Below are positions 40,827 to 49,212 of a stretch of DNA of 57,992 nt, piece by piece. The stretch's first letter is position 1, and each line of letters starts with the position of its first letter. The notes below the pieces were generated by a model, which ran no database searches, was not told the DNA's origin, and worked only from the letters and a program-made list of their open reading frames with translations. The position numbers were made by a program, and so were the translations under genes. The stretch comes from Chloroflexota bacterium. Its GTDB lineage: Bacteria; Chloroflexota; UBA6077; CF-72. The stretch spans positions 1 to 57,992 of the forward strand of contig JAFAZN010000505.1 in the NCBI GenBank assembly GCA_019239775.1. The letters run 5' to 3'.

Positions 40827-42098
40827 ATGCGGTTTCCGTTCACGATCGACTTCAGCCGAGCGCTGTTTGCCCTGGGCCTGGCAGTCCTCCTGTATTTCGT
40901 GGCTCTCAGCGAGACGCCTTTCGATCAACGCCAGACCGGGTTTTCGGTGCCCGTCCAGGTGGTGAATGTCCCACCCGGCCTGGTCGTGACCACTCCAACC
41001 CAGTCGGTTCGCCCCTGGGTGACCGCCCCGCTCAACGTATTCAACCGCCTCGGACCCGCCAACTTTACGGCCCAGGTCGATGCCACCGGCGCAACGGCCG
41101 GCGATACCCTGTTGCCAATTGCCACCACCACGACCGATCCCGAGGTGCGGAGTGTGCAGCCCGACGAGGCCAGCCTGCTGCTGCATTTCGAAGAGGTGCG
41201 CGAACAGGTCGTACCAGTCCGCGTGAATCTGCAGGGCCAGGTGGCGCAGGGCTACGCGCTGGGCGACGCATCCGTCGATCCACCGCGCATCACCGTAACC
41301 GGCGCGGCCAGCCTGGTTGGACGCGCCAGTGAGGCTGTCGTCGACGTGAACATTGACCATGTCACGGTCTCAGTCAATGGTGCGTTCACGCTGCGCCTGT
41401 TGGACGATCGTGGCAACGACCTCAAGGATCTCAATTTACGTGCAGCGCCGCAGTCCGTAACCGTGCAGGTGCCGATCACGCAGCAGACCTTGTACAAGGA
41501 GGTCGGCATCCGGCCGAATATCCAGGGCCAACCGGCGCCGGGCTATGCCTTGGATCCGGTCGAGCTGAACCCGTCTACCACGACCCTGGTCGGTGACTCG
41601 GCGAGCCTGGAGGCCGTCAACCTGGTTGATACGGCACCGGTCGACATCAGTGGCATCTCCAGCACGGTGGTGCGTACGGTGGCTCTGGCGCCACCCCAGC
41701 GCACGCTCTTGCTACAAGACGGCCAGACCGTCTCCGTGACCCTGCGCGTTACGCCGCTCCAGATGAATCAGTCGGTCCGCGTGCCACCGTCGGTCATCAA
41801 CCTGTCGGGAAGCGTGCAGCTCGGCCGGCCGCTGGACCTCGTCGCGGTCACCATCTCCGGGCCTGCACCAGCGCTGCAAAATCTCACGTTGAATCCTGGC
41901 GACTTCAAGGTCGTGGTTGATGCGTCTGGCAAAGGACCTGGGACGTATTCGCTCGACGTCAAAGTCCAGCAACTGCCCACTGGGCTCGTCCTCCAGGACG
42001 TGAATCCTAAACAGGTGCAGGTCCAGTTGGCGCAGGCGCCGCCGACTCCAACGCCCGTGCCGCCTCCGCCGACCCCAACACCCACGGCCCCCGCATGA
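40827..42098 (+). CDS. cdaR: YbbR-domain protein (CdaR-type regulator of CdaA)
   Basis: A 423-aa single-pass protein. An N-terminal membrane helix (about 10-30) is followed by several YbbR repeats, each with the pattern V(P/Q)V...L...G, for example FSVPVQVVNVPPGLVV, VVPVRVNLQGQVAQGYALGD and EVGIRPNIQGQPAPGYAL. The C-terminal tail is Pro/Thr-rich. It starts 16 bases after cdaA and probably modulates that enzyme outside the membrane. The extended tail resembles that of the protein at 38141, suggesting a shared envelope-spanning design. Confidence 0.88.
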   Translation: MRFPFTIDFSRALFALGLAVLLYFVALSETPFDQRQTGFSVPVQVVNVPPGLVVTTPTQSVRPWVTAPLNVFNRLGPANFTAQVDATGATAGDTLLPIATTTTDPEVRSVQPDEASLLLHFEEVREQVVPVRVNLQGQVAQGYALGDASVDPPRITVTGAASLVGRASEAVVDVNIDHVTVSVNGAFTLRLLDDRGNDLKDLNLRAAPQSVTVQVPITQQTLYKEVGIRPNIQGQPAPGYALDPVELNPSTTTLVGDSASLEAVNLVDTAPVDISGISSTVVRTVALAPPQRTLLLQDGQTVSVTLRVTPLQMNQSVRVPPSVINLSGSVQLGRPLDLVAVTISGPAPALQNLTLNPGDFKVVVDASGKGPGTYSLDVKVQQLPTGLVLQDVNPKQVQVQLAQAPPTPTPVPPPPTPTPTAPA

Positions 42099-42144
42099 GT
42101 CCTGGACCTCGGGTATGAACTCGAATCGGTGGGGCTGTTGCTAG

Positions 42145-43470
42145 GTGCCGATTGTTGCTCTCGTCGGTAGGCCTAACGTGGGCAAGTCGACGCTGTTCAA
42201 TCGGCTCATCGGCGAGCACCGCGCCGTCGTCCACGACGTACCTGGCACCACGCGAGATCGGCTGTACGGTACCGCCGAGTGGCGCAATCGCGAATTCACC
42301 GTCATCGACACCGGCGGTATTGGCTTGGACACCGGCGACGGTGATTTGCTCGCCGATGTGCGCCTGCAAGCCGAGGAGGCCATGCATGAGGCGGACGTCA
42401 TCGTCTGGGTCGTGGACGCCGCCAGTGGGTTGACGGCCGCCGATCACGACGTCGCCAACGAGCTGCGCAGCTCGCGCAAGCCCATCATCTTCACTGCCAA
42501 TAAAGCGGACAACCAGCGGCGCCAGCTAGATGCCCTCGCAGAGTACGTACCGATGGGGTTTGGCGAGCCTGTGCTGATCTCGGCACTGCACGGCGAAGGC
42601 ACCGGCGATCTTCTCGACGCAATCGTCGACTGGTTCCCCAAGACTGCCGTTGAACCCGAGACCGAACCAGCCGTTTCGCTCGCTATCGTTGGTCGTCCGA
42701 ACGTGGGCAAATCCAGCCTGGTGAACAAACTGGTTGGCGCGCGCCGCACGATTGTTCGGGATGAGCCCGGCACCACCCGCGACGCGATCGACACGCCCAT
42801 TACGCGTGACGGCCAGACAATCCTGCTGATCGACACGGCCGGCGTGCGCCGCCGTGGGCGCATCCAACCTGGCGTCGAGAAGTTCAGCGTCCTCCGAACC
42901 GTTCGTGCGATCGAACGCTCCGACGTTGCAATCCTCCTCATCGACGCAACCGAAGGGGTGCTGGCGCAGGATGCTCACGTGGCCGGATACGTGGAGGAGG
43001 CGGCAAAGGGCCTGGTCGTCGCCGTCAACAAGTGGGACCTGGCCGAAAAGCATCCGAAGGCGCAGCAGGAGTACACGGTGGCCCTGCGCCGAGAGTTGAA
43101 GTTCGCTGACTGGGCGCCCGTTCTGTACATCTCAGCAAAAACCGGGCAGCGGGTTGATCGCGTGCTGGATACCGCGCTGGCCATCCAGGCCGAACGGACC
43201 AAACGTATCCCGACGGCTCTTCTGAACGATGTGGTCCGCAAAGCAGTCGAGGCGCATCCGCTGACTGAGCGGGGGCGCGCCTTGAAGATTTACTACACCG
43301 CTCAAACGGGTACGTCGCCGCCACGTTTTACGCTGTTTTGCAACGCGCCGAAACTGGTGCACTTCAGCTACGTGCGCTACCTGGACAACACGCTTCGTGC
43401 GCATTTCCAGTTCGAAGGGACGCCGCTCCGATTAGAGTTCCGCGGTCGGCGCGAGGAGCGGCGCCGCTAG
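42145..43470 (+). CDS. der: Ribosome biogenesis GTPase Der (EngA)
   Basis: A 441-aa protein with two tandem GTPase domains and a KH-like C-terminus. The first domain has GRPNVGKSTLFNR and VIDTGGIG. The second has GRPNVGKSSLVNK, DTAGVRRRG and NKWDLAE. It supports 50S subunit assembly. The start is GTG with GGTGGGG about 9 bases upstream. The last 39 bases overlap a convergent small gene. Confidence 0.95.
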   Translation: MPIVALVGRPNVGKSTLFNRLIGEHRAVVHDVPGTTRDRLYGTAEWRNREFTVIDTGGIGLDTGDGDLLADVRLQAEEAMHEADVIVWVVDAASGLTAADHDVANELRSSRKPIIFTANKADNQRRQLDALAEYVPMGFGEPVLISALHGEGTGDLLDAIVDWFPKTAVEPETEPAVSLAIVGRPNVGKSSLVNKLVGARRTIVRDEPGTTRDAIDTPITRDGQTILLIDTAGVRRRGRIQPGVEKFSVLRTVRAIERSDVAILLIDATEGVLAQDAHVAGYVEEAAKGLVVAVNKWDLAEKHPKAQQEYTVALRRELKFADWAPVLYISAKTGQRVDRVLDTALAIQAERTKRIPTALLNDVVRKAVEAHPLTERGRALKIYYTAQTGTSPPRFTLFCNAPKLVHFSYVRYLDNTLRAHFQFEGTPLRLEFRGRREERRR

Positions 43471-43857
43471 ATACCAGCGTCCGTCAGTTCTATCCACCTC
43501 GACGGCCACCCTTGGGGTGGCCTGGTAGAAGTCGTCCGGGTAATCGCGGTTGATGTCCATGTCCACGGTCACCTCGACCGGTCGTGCCAGCAACCATGGC
43601 GCCCGCACGGCAACGCCCGTCACCGCGTACTCGTTGCCCAGTTGGCCTTGAACCCAGGCGGTCCAACGATCGCGCTGGTCTGGCGCAATTTCCGCCATTG
43701 CCGCATCCAGGTCGCCGCCGGAGACAGCGGTCGCGTATCGCTGAACGGCTGCTTCGACCGCGGCCTCAGGTCGGTCCCATGCCTCGACGGCGACGATCGC
43801 CACTGCGACGAGCCCTAGCAATACCCCGTTCAGCCAGACGAGTCGCACCCTGCTCAC
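43432..43857 (-). CDS. Small membrane-anchored protein with possible NTF2-like fold
   Basis: A 141-aa protein. It has an N-terminal membrane helix (about 6-24), then a domain that begins with a helix (PEAAVEAAVQRYATAVSGGDLDAAMAEIAP) and ends with beta-strands (VAVEVDRTDGRWYLAAPL), a layout seen in NTF2-like/DUF4878-type proteins. No catalytic motif is recognised. The GTG at 43857 is used. It converges on and overlaps der and lies divergent from the diguanylate cyclase. Confidence 0.6.
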   Translation of the reverse strand: MSRVRLVWLNGVLLGLVAVAIVAVEAWDRPEAAVEAAVQRYATAVSGGDLDAAMAEIAPDQRDRWTAWVQGQLGNEYAVTGVAVRAPWLLARPVEVTVDMDINRDYPDDFYQATPRVAVEVDRTDGRWYLAAPLLAPTAEL

Positions 43858-43897
43858 GATCGCATACGCACCGGCCGATACTCAAGCGCACGAGCTG

Positions 43898-44824
43898 ATG
43901 AAAGTAATGGTCGTCGAGGACGGACGTACCTCGCGGATGATGCTGAAGTCCGCCGTCGAGCGGCTCGGCCACGAGTGCATGACGGCGGCCGACGGCACCG
44001 AAGCATGGGAGCTTTTTCGCTCGCAAGGTGCCGACGTGATCATCAGCGACTGGCTGATGCCCGGTATCGAAGGCCCCGAGCTGTGCCGACTCGTTCGCGA
44101 CCATCCCGGCCCTTACACGTATTTCGTGTTGCTGACCGCGTTCGGCGATCGTTCGCACGCGCTCGAAGGTATGCAAGCCGGCGCCGATGACTACCTCTCC
44201 AAGACTCTGGACGTGGCCGACCTCAACCTGCGGCTGATCGCGGCCGAACGCGTTTCGGGCCTGCACAAACGGCTGGCCGAACAGGATGCGCGGCTGCGCG
44301 CACTGGCCGAGGTCGACCAGCTCACGCAGCTGGCGAACCGCCACAAGTCGACCGAGATGCTGACGCACTTGCTCTCGCTGGCCCGCCGCCAGCACGTCCC
44401 CTTTTCGCTGATGGTCATCGACGTCGATCACTTCAAGCAGGTCAACGATCGCTACGGGCACGCCACCGGCGACGAGGTGTTGCGGCGGCTCGGTTCGATT
44501 CTGCGCCGATCGTTCCGCGACGAAGACGTGGTCGCACGCTGGGGGGGTGAAGAGTTCCTGGTGGGTATGTACGGCATGGGTAGCGGCGACGGGGTAACAC
44601 GCCTGTATCGCATCCTGGATGCCGTGCGCCACGAGGAGTTCCAGGCCCTGGACGGTGAGCCGTTCGCGGTCACATTCAGCGCCGGTGTGGCCGAATTCCC
44701 GGTCCACGGGCTGGACCTGCAGAGCCTGTACCACTCGAGTGACGAGGCACTGTACGCCGCCAAAGACGCCGGCCGCGCCCGGGTCTTCGCCGCCCCAAGT
44801 GAGTCAACTTCTGTTTCTCTTTGA
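43898..44824 (+). CDS. Response regulator with GGDEF diguanylate cyclase domain
   Basis: A 308-aa protein with an N-terminal receiver (MVVEDGRTSR, phosphoacceptor Asp in VIISDWLMPGIEGPE, and the Thr and Lys of LLTAF and YLSKTLD) joined by a helix to a GGDEF domain. The active-site motif is GGEEF, which is catalytically competent in known enzymes, and RDED five residues upstream is a c-di-GMP inhibitory (I) site. It would make c-di-GMP from two GTP when phosphorylated. It lies about 200 bases from a chemosensory cluster that lacks a stand-alone CheY, and less than 7 kb from a PilZ-fused permease. Confidence 0.93.
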   Translation: MKVMVVEDGRTSRMMLKSAVERLGHECMTAADGTEAWELFRSQGADVIISDWLMPGIEGPELCRLVRDHPGPYTYFVLLTAFGDRSHALEGMQAGADDYLSKTLDVADLNLRLIAAERVSGLHKRLAEQDARLRALAEVDQLTQLANRHKSTEMLTHLLSLARRQHVPFSLMVIDVDHFKQVNDRYGHATGDEVLRRLGSILRRSFRDEDVVARWGGEEFLVGMYGMGSGDGVTRLYRILDAVRHEEFQALDGEPFAVTFSAGVAEFPVHGLDLQSLYHSSDEALYAAKDAGRARVFAAPSESTSVSL

Positions 44825-44940
44825 AGAGAAGAGTTAGTCCAAGTTCTGCTTCTCTTCCAAGAGAGGATTTGCTTCAAGCTCTGCTTCTCTTTCAAGAGAG
44901 GATTTGCTTCAAGTTCTGCTTCTCTTTCAAGAGAAGATTT
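44802..44940 (+). repeat. Four 35-36-bp repeats, each with an internal hairpin
   Basis: Imperfect tandem units start near 44802, 44836, 44872 and 44907. Each is built as CAAGTTCTGCTTCTCTT-TC-AAGAGAAGATTTG, so each contains a palindrome such as CTTCTCTT/AAGAGAAG. The first overlaps the end of the GGEEF gene. The last copy leads into the dispersed element. They are not CRISPR-like, as units abut without unique spacers. Confidence 0.85.
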
Positions 44941-45030
44941 CGTTTCTGCGTAGAGCGCTCGGTTGCATCGCGCCCGAATGCTCCAGGCAGTGGAAGGTAA
45001 CCAGGAGGAGTCCTGGACCTCTGTGTGCAG
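44907..45030 (+). repeat. Dispersed intergenic element, copy B
   Basis: Aligns by eye with 2565-2690: TTTCTGCG, GCGCTCGG, then AACCAGGAGGAGTCCTGGACCTC. It contains the same 6-bp stem CCAGGA/TCCTGG at 45001-45016. It lies between the convergent GGEEF and Hpt-REC genes. Confidence 0.65.
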
Positions 45031-45048
45031 CGGTTAGGCGTGAAACGA

Positions 45049-45804
45049 CTAGCGGCGTAGCTCGCTGGCTACCTGAACCAGGTCACTGTCGCGCAGCGAA
45101 CCTTTGCGCACCAGCGCCCGCGCACCCGCGTTCGTCGCCCGCCGCGCCAGCTCTTGCCCTGCATCCGCACTGGTGAGCACAACCGCGATGTCCGCATGCC
45201 GCAGCGCAGCGCACACCTCGATGCCGCCAAGCGTTTCGCTCTGAACCCCAGCCACCACCAGGTCGACGTGCTCCGCGAGTGCCCGCGAAACCGCCGTGTG
45301 ACCATCCGTGACGAGCTCGACGACATAGCCCGCGTCCGCGAGCAACATGCTTTCCAGCTCGCGCACCGTGGCCGAGTCGTCCACGACAAGTGCCCGGGCT
45401 GGCCCGCGCACCACTTCCGTCCTGGGCCCAGAACGCAGCTCCGCGGCAAACGTGAGCAACCCTTCGTCGGGTTCGGCCCCCACCGACGCCGCCGACGCGT
45501 CCGCGATCAGCGCTCGTAGCCGATCGATTGCCTGGAACAGCAGGTCCGCGGCCGCGGCATCCATCGGCCGCTGCTGGTCGCGGATCGACGAGAGCAAGTC
45601 CTCGAGAGCATGTGCCAACGCCTCGACCTCCGTCAGCCGCATCATGGCGGCGCCGCCCTTGATCGTGTGCGCGGCCAGGAACATTTCGCGGACCGGTTGC
45701 AGATCGCTGGTATCGCGCTCGAGGCGCAGTAGCTGGCTGGCGATCAGATCGAGCTTTTCACCAGCCTCCAGCTGAAATTCGCCCAGAAACTCGATCAGAT
45801 CCAC
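45049..45804 (-). CDS. Hpt-receiver protein with degenerate receiver
   Basis: A 251-aa protein. The N-terminal Hpt domain has the phosphorylatable His46 in AAHTIKGGA. A linker is followed by a receiver-like domain at about 140-250 with VVDDSATVRE and a C-terminal RKGS lysine. Aligned with the CheA receiver, the phosphoacceptor position is Gly (VVAGVQ, where CheA has VSDVEMP), so this receiver probably cannot be phosphorylated. It may act as a phosphate sink or relay through the Hpt and a fixed-state binding module. The GTG start is 7 bases after the cheB stop, and it is the last gene of the cluster. Confidence 0.88.
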   Translation of the reverse strand: MDLIEFLGEFQLEAGEKLDLIASQLLRLERDTSDLQPVREMFLAAHTIKGGAAMMRLTEVEALAHALEDLLSSIRDQQRPMDAAAADLLFQAIDRLRALIADASAASVGAEPDEGLLTFAAELRSGPRTEVVRGPARALVVDDSATVRELESMLLADAGYVVELVTDGHTAVSRALAEHVDLVVAGVQSETLGGIEVCAALRHADIAVVLTSADAGQELARRATNAGARALVRKGSLRDSDLVQVASELRR

Positions 45805-45811
45805 GTGCTGG

Positions 45812-46873
45812 TCACCCCATGCCTGTCTTTAAAAGAACCTGCTCGAGCAGGACGGTGGCAATCTTGGACGGTGGCAGGATGTGCGCGGCCGCGCCGAGTC
45901 GAATCGCCTCAGCCGGCATGCCGAACACGATCGAGCTGCTCTCGTCCTGGGCGATCGTCAGGCCGCCGGCGGCTTTCAGCTCGGCCAACCCGAGCGCGCC
46001 ATCGTCGCCCATGCCGGTGAGCAGCACACCAACAGCGCGCGGTCCATAGGCCGCCGCGACCGATCTGAACAGCATCGTTGCGGACGGACAATGCAGTGAT
46101 ACCGGCGGGCCTTGTTCGAGCCCGAGTCGCCGACCCTTAACCACCAGGTGTCGTCCGGTCGGCGCCACGTACACGCCCGGTCGATCCATGGCCTGTCCTT
46201 CCTCAGCTACTCGCACAGGCATGTGCGCCGCACTCGCCAGCCACTCCACGAGGGTGTTGGCCGTCCCCGCGGTCGTGTGCTGCACGACCACGATTGGCAG
46301 GCCGAAGTTGCCGGGGAGGTAGCTCAGAATCTCGCGAATGGTTTGCGGTCCACCGGTGGATGCACCAATGGCCACGATCTCAGGTGAAGTCGGTCCATGC
46401 ACCCCGTTTATCGAGGCAACAGGTGCATCGGCGGCGGTGTCTGGATCGCGGCGACGGCGGACGACGCGCACCGCGGCCATGCTCTTGATCAGTCGAACCA
46501 GCTGCTCCACCGCGCGCGGCTCGGCCGATGACAACGCGCGTTTGCCTTGAACGGCCAGGACGCCAACGGCGAGCGCTTCGTCCGCCAGACGCCGTGCATC
46601 GTCGCCGCTGGCCGCGCTGATCATGACGATCGGTGTCGGCGTGTCGCGCATGATCTGGCGTGCAGCGTCGAGCCCGCTCATCAGCGGCATGCGATCGTCC
46701 AGCGTGACCACATCTGGCCGCAGCCGTGCCACTGCACGAATAGCTTCGGCGCCGGTCGACGCCCATCCGATCACGTCAATCGATGGATCGGCACCCAAGA
46801 CGCGGCAAAGAATCTGGCGCTGTGACGAGGAATCGTCGACGACGAGCACGCGCAGTCGGCTCGATTCGCTCAC
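45812..46873 (-). CDS. cheB: Chemotaxis protein-glutamate methylesterase CheB
   Basis: A 353-aa receiver-methylesterase. The receiver carries Asp59 (VVTLDDRMPLMSG). The catalytic domain has the serine in AIGASTGGP, a histidine in VVQHTTAG and the aspartate in GMGDDGALG. It removes methyl groups from MCP glutamates. The GTG start overlaps the cheA stop (GTGA), so the two are coupled. Confidence 0.95.
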   Translation of the reverse strand: MSESSRLRVLVVDDSSSQRQILCRVLGADPSIDVIGWASTGAEAIRAVARLRPDVVTLDDRMPLMSGLDAARQIMRDTPTPIVMISAASGDDARRLADEALAVGVLAVQGKRALSSAEPRAVEQLVRLIKSMAAVRVVRRRRDPDTAADAPVASINGVHGPTSPEIVAIGASTGGPQTIREILSYLPGNFGLPIVVVQHTTAGTANTLVEWLASAAHMPVRVAEEGQAMDRPGVYVAPTGRHLVVKGRRLGLEQGPPVSLHCPSATMLFRSVAAAYGPRAVGVLLTGMGDDGALGLAELKAAGGLTIAQDESSSIVFGMPAEAIRLGAAAHILPPSKIATVLLEQVLLKTGMG

Positions 46874-49188
46874 ACCAGTCTCCCGATCGCTTGCAGCAGA
46901 TCGTTCTGGTCGAAGCGGCCTTTAACGATATAGCCGTCGGCGCCGACCGCGGCCCCACGCTCAACGTGCTCGGGCGAGTCGAGCGAGGTGACGAGCACGA
47001 CAGGCAGGTGTCGCCAGCGTTCGTCCTGGCGCAACGCGGCAGTCAGCTCGAGACCCGTCATTCGCGGCATCTCGACATCCGAGACGATTGCGTCGACCGG
47101 AGTCTCGCCGAGCAGCTCCAACGCGTGCGCGCCATCCGTTGCCACCACCACCGAATAGCCGGCGGATTCGAGAATGGTGCGCTCCAGGGTGCGGGTCATC
47201 ACCGAGTCGTCGACCACGAGCACGCGTTTCTTGGGCGCCTCTGCTTCAGGTTCGCGCACGACCGGCCCTGCCACTCGCGGTGCGGCCTCGGTGCTGCCCA
47301 TCGACGACCTCGAGACGTCGGCCGCGTTCAAGATGACGACCACGGCGCCAGTGCCCAACACCGCCGCGCCTGAAACGTGGCGCACGCGCTTGAGCGGCGC
47401 GCCAAGGCCCTTCACGACGAGCTCGGTCTCGTCGACGAGCTGGTCCGTGAGCAGAGCGACGGGGCGGTCGTCGCCGCGCAAAATGAAAAAGGGCCGCCAA
47501 TCGTTCGCCCAGAGGCTGTCTGTCCGTGGTCGCCGCAGCACCGCCGCGAGCTCCACGACTGGCACCACCTCGCCGTCGATGTGGACTGCCAGCCGTCCTT
47601 CCACCTTTCGCAACTCGCTGGCCCGGATGCGACCGGTGCGTTCGACGCTCGAAGACGGGACGGCGTACGTCTGCCCACCGTCTTCCACGAGCAACACTCG
47701 CGTGGTTGCCAGCGTGAGCGGCACGCTGATGGTGAACTTCGTTCCCTTCCCAAAGGTCGTCTGCACGGCGATGGCGCCACCCAATCTCGAGACGTGTTCG
47801 CGCACCACATCCATGCCTACCCCGCGTCCCGAAATCTCCGAAACGGCCGAACGTGTCGAGAACCCTGGGTGGAAAATCAGGTCGATCAGTGCAGGCGAGT
47901 CCATGCTCTCAGCCTTTTCAGGCGTCACGAGGTTCCGCCGCACCGCCGTCGCGCGGATCGCTTCGATGTCGAGCCCGCGCCCGTCGTCCTCGATCGTGAT
48001 CTGCACCCGGTCGCCCCTCTGGGTAGCGGCCAACTTGAGAGAGCCTTGCGCGAGCTTGCCAGCTTGCAGCCGCTCTGCCGGTGTTTCCAGACCGTGGTCC
48101 AGGCTGTTGCGCACCATGTGCATCAGCGGGTCGCGCAGCTCGTCGAGAATGCGGCGGTCCAGTTCGGTGTCCGCCCCGATCAACTCGAGCCGTGCCTCTT
48201 TGCCGATCTGCCGCGAAAGGTCGCGGACAAGTCTCTCGAAGGGCGCCAGCATCGTTCCAGCGGGCAGCAACCGAACGGCCATGACCTGCTGTCCGATGGC
48301 GTCGGACACCGTGCCGAGCTGCGAAGCGTTCTGCGCCAGATTGGCGACGAGCTCGCGGGTTCGCTGCACCAGCGACTGCACATCGCGGTCCGCCTGCTCG
48401 GCAGCTCGCAGCAGCGCCTCCGACTCGCGCCCGCGATGGCCGAGTCGGCGCATGCGTGCCCGCGCCGGCCGTGATTTGTGCCAGTCGCGCTGCCATCGCT
48501 CCAGTTGGCGCTGCAGGGCGCGTAGCTCGGCGAGCCGCTCGCTGATGCGCAGTCGAGTAACCGACAGCTCGCCACTCTCGGTGAGAAGCGCATCGAGCTT
48601 CGGCAGCGAGACCCGCACGCTGCCCTGTTCCGCCACGGGCGTGGGTGCAAGTTGCTGCGCGGGCTTGACCTCTCCTCGGTCCGTGCTGGCGCTGGTTGGC
48701 TGCGCCACGGTCGACCTGGTCCAACCCATTGTGGTCTGATCCTTCGGAACGTCACTGGCCCGAGCGCTCGGATTCTCCTGAGCGGACCACGCCTTGGGCG
48801 GTTGCGCCTCTCCGTCTGGCGCGTGCGAGACGGCGGCCAACCCCGCGATCACGCGTTCGGTGTCGACAGGCGTGCCGGCGTGCAGCCCAGGCAGCACCTC
48901 GAGTGCCACGCGCATGGCCTCGAACCATGCCGTCGTTGGCCGCTCCGCGCCCGAGGTCGCCAGTGTTGCCCCCTCAGCGGCGTGCACAACCTGCTCGATC
49001 GCGCTGGCGTCCACCGCCCGTGCCGCGCCCTTCAGCCCATGTAGGCTGCGCGCCAACGCTCCTGCCTGAGCGGCATCCCAGTGCAGGGACAGCTCACCGA
49101 AGAGCGCATTCAGTTGATCGATGCGTTCGAACAGCTCAATGCCGAACAGCGCATCGAGTCGTTCGAGCCGCGCCTCGAGGTCGGGCAC
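46870..49188 (-). CDS. cheA: Hybrid chemotaxis kinase CheA with C-terminal receiver
   Basis: A 772-aa CheA. Hpt with His50 (HGLKGAAR) at the N-terminus is followed by a low-complexity linker, with no clear CheY-binding P2 domain. The dimerisation helices include LLTESGELSVTRLR. The ATPase domain has the N-box MHMVRNSLDHG, the G motifs DDGRGLD and GRGVGMD, and the FGKGTKFTISVPL strand. A CheW-like domain is near 530-640. A REC domain at about 655-772 has the phosphoacceptor in IVSDVEMPRMTG. The fused receiver suggests a Frz/Chp-like system (known architecture) and not simple flagellar chemotaxis. The start is GTG. Confidence 0.95.
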   Translation of the reverse strand: MPDLEARLERLDALFGIELFERIDQLNALFGELSLHWDAAQAGALARSLHGLKGAARAVDASAIEQVVHAAEGATLATSGAERPTTAWFEAMRVALEVLPGLHAGTPVDTERVIAGLAAVSHAPDGEAQPPKAWSAQENPSARASDVPKDQTTMGWTRSTVAQPTSASTDRGEVKPAQQLAPTPVAEQGSVRVSLPKLDALLTESGELSVTRLRISERLAELRALQRQLERWQRDWHKSRPARARMRRLGHRGRESEALLRAAEQADRDVQSLVQRTRELVANLAQNASQLGTVSDAIGQQVMAVRLLPAGTMLAPFERLVRDLSRQIGKEARLELIGADTELDRRILDELRDPLMHMVRNSLDHGLETPAERLQAGKLAQGSLKLAATQRGDRVQITIEDDGRGLDIEAIRATAVRRNLVTPEKAESMDSPALIDLIFHPGFSTRSAVSEISGRGVGMDVVREHVSRLGGAIAVQTTFGKGTKFTISVPLTLATTRVLLVEDGGQTYAVPSSSVERTGRIRASELRKVEGRLAVHIDGEVVPVVELAAVLRRPRTDSLWANDWRPFFILRGDDRPVALLTDQLVDETELVVKGLGAPLKRVRHVSGAAVLGTGAVVVILNAADVSRSSMGSTEAAPRVAGPVVREPEAEAPKKRVLVVDDSVMTRTLERTILESAGYSVVVATDGAHALELLGETPVDAIVSDVEMPRMTGLELTAALRQDERWRHLPVVLVTSLDSPEHVERGAAVGADGYIVKGRFDQNDLLQAIGRLV

Positions 49189-49212
49189 GCTATTGCCTGC
49201 GCCTTTCCTCGA

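Noticed and set aside
42096..42109. GAGTCCTGGACCTC resembling the end of the dispersed element
   Set aside because: Only 14 bases match, and neither the stem partner nor the upstream blocks of the element are present; chance is likely.
44802..44940. Regular repeats that could look like a CRISPR array
   Set aside because: Units abut with no unique spacers, vary in sequence, and no cas genes are near.
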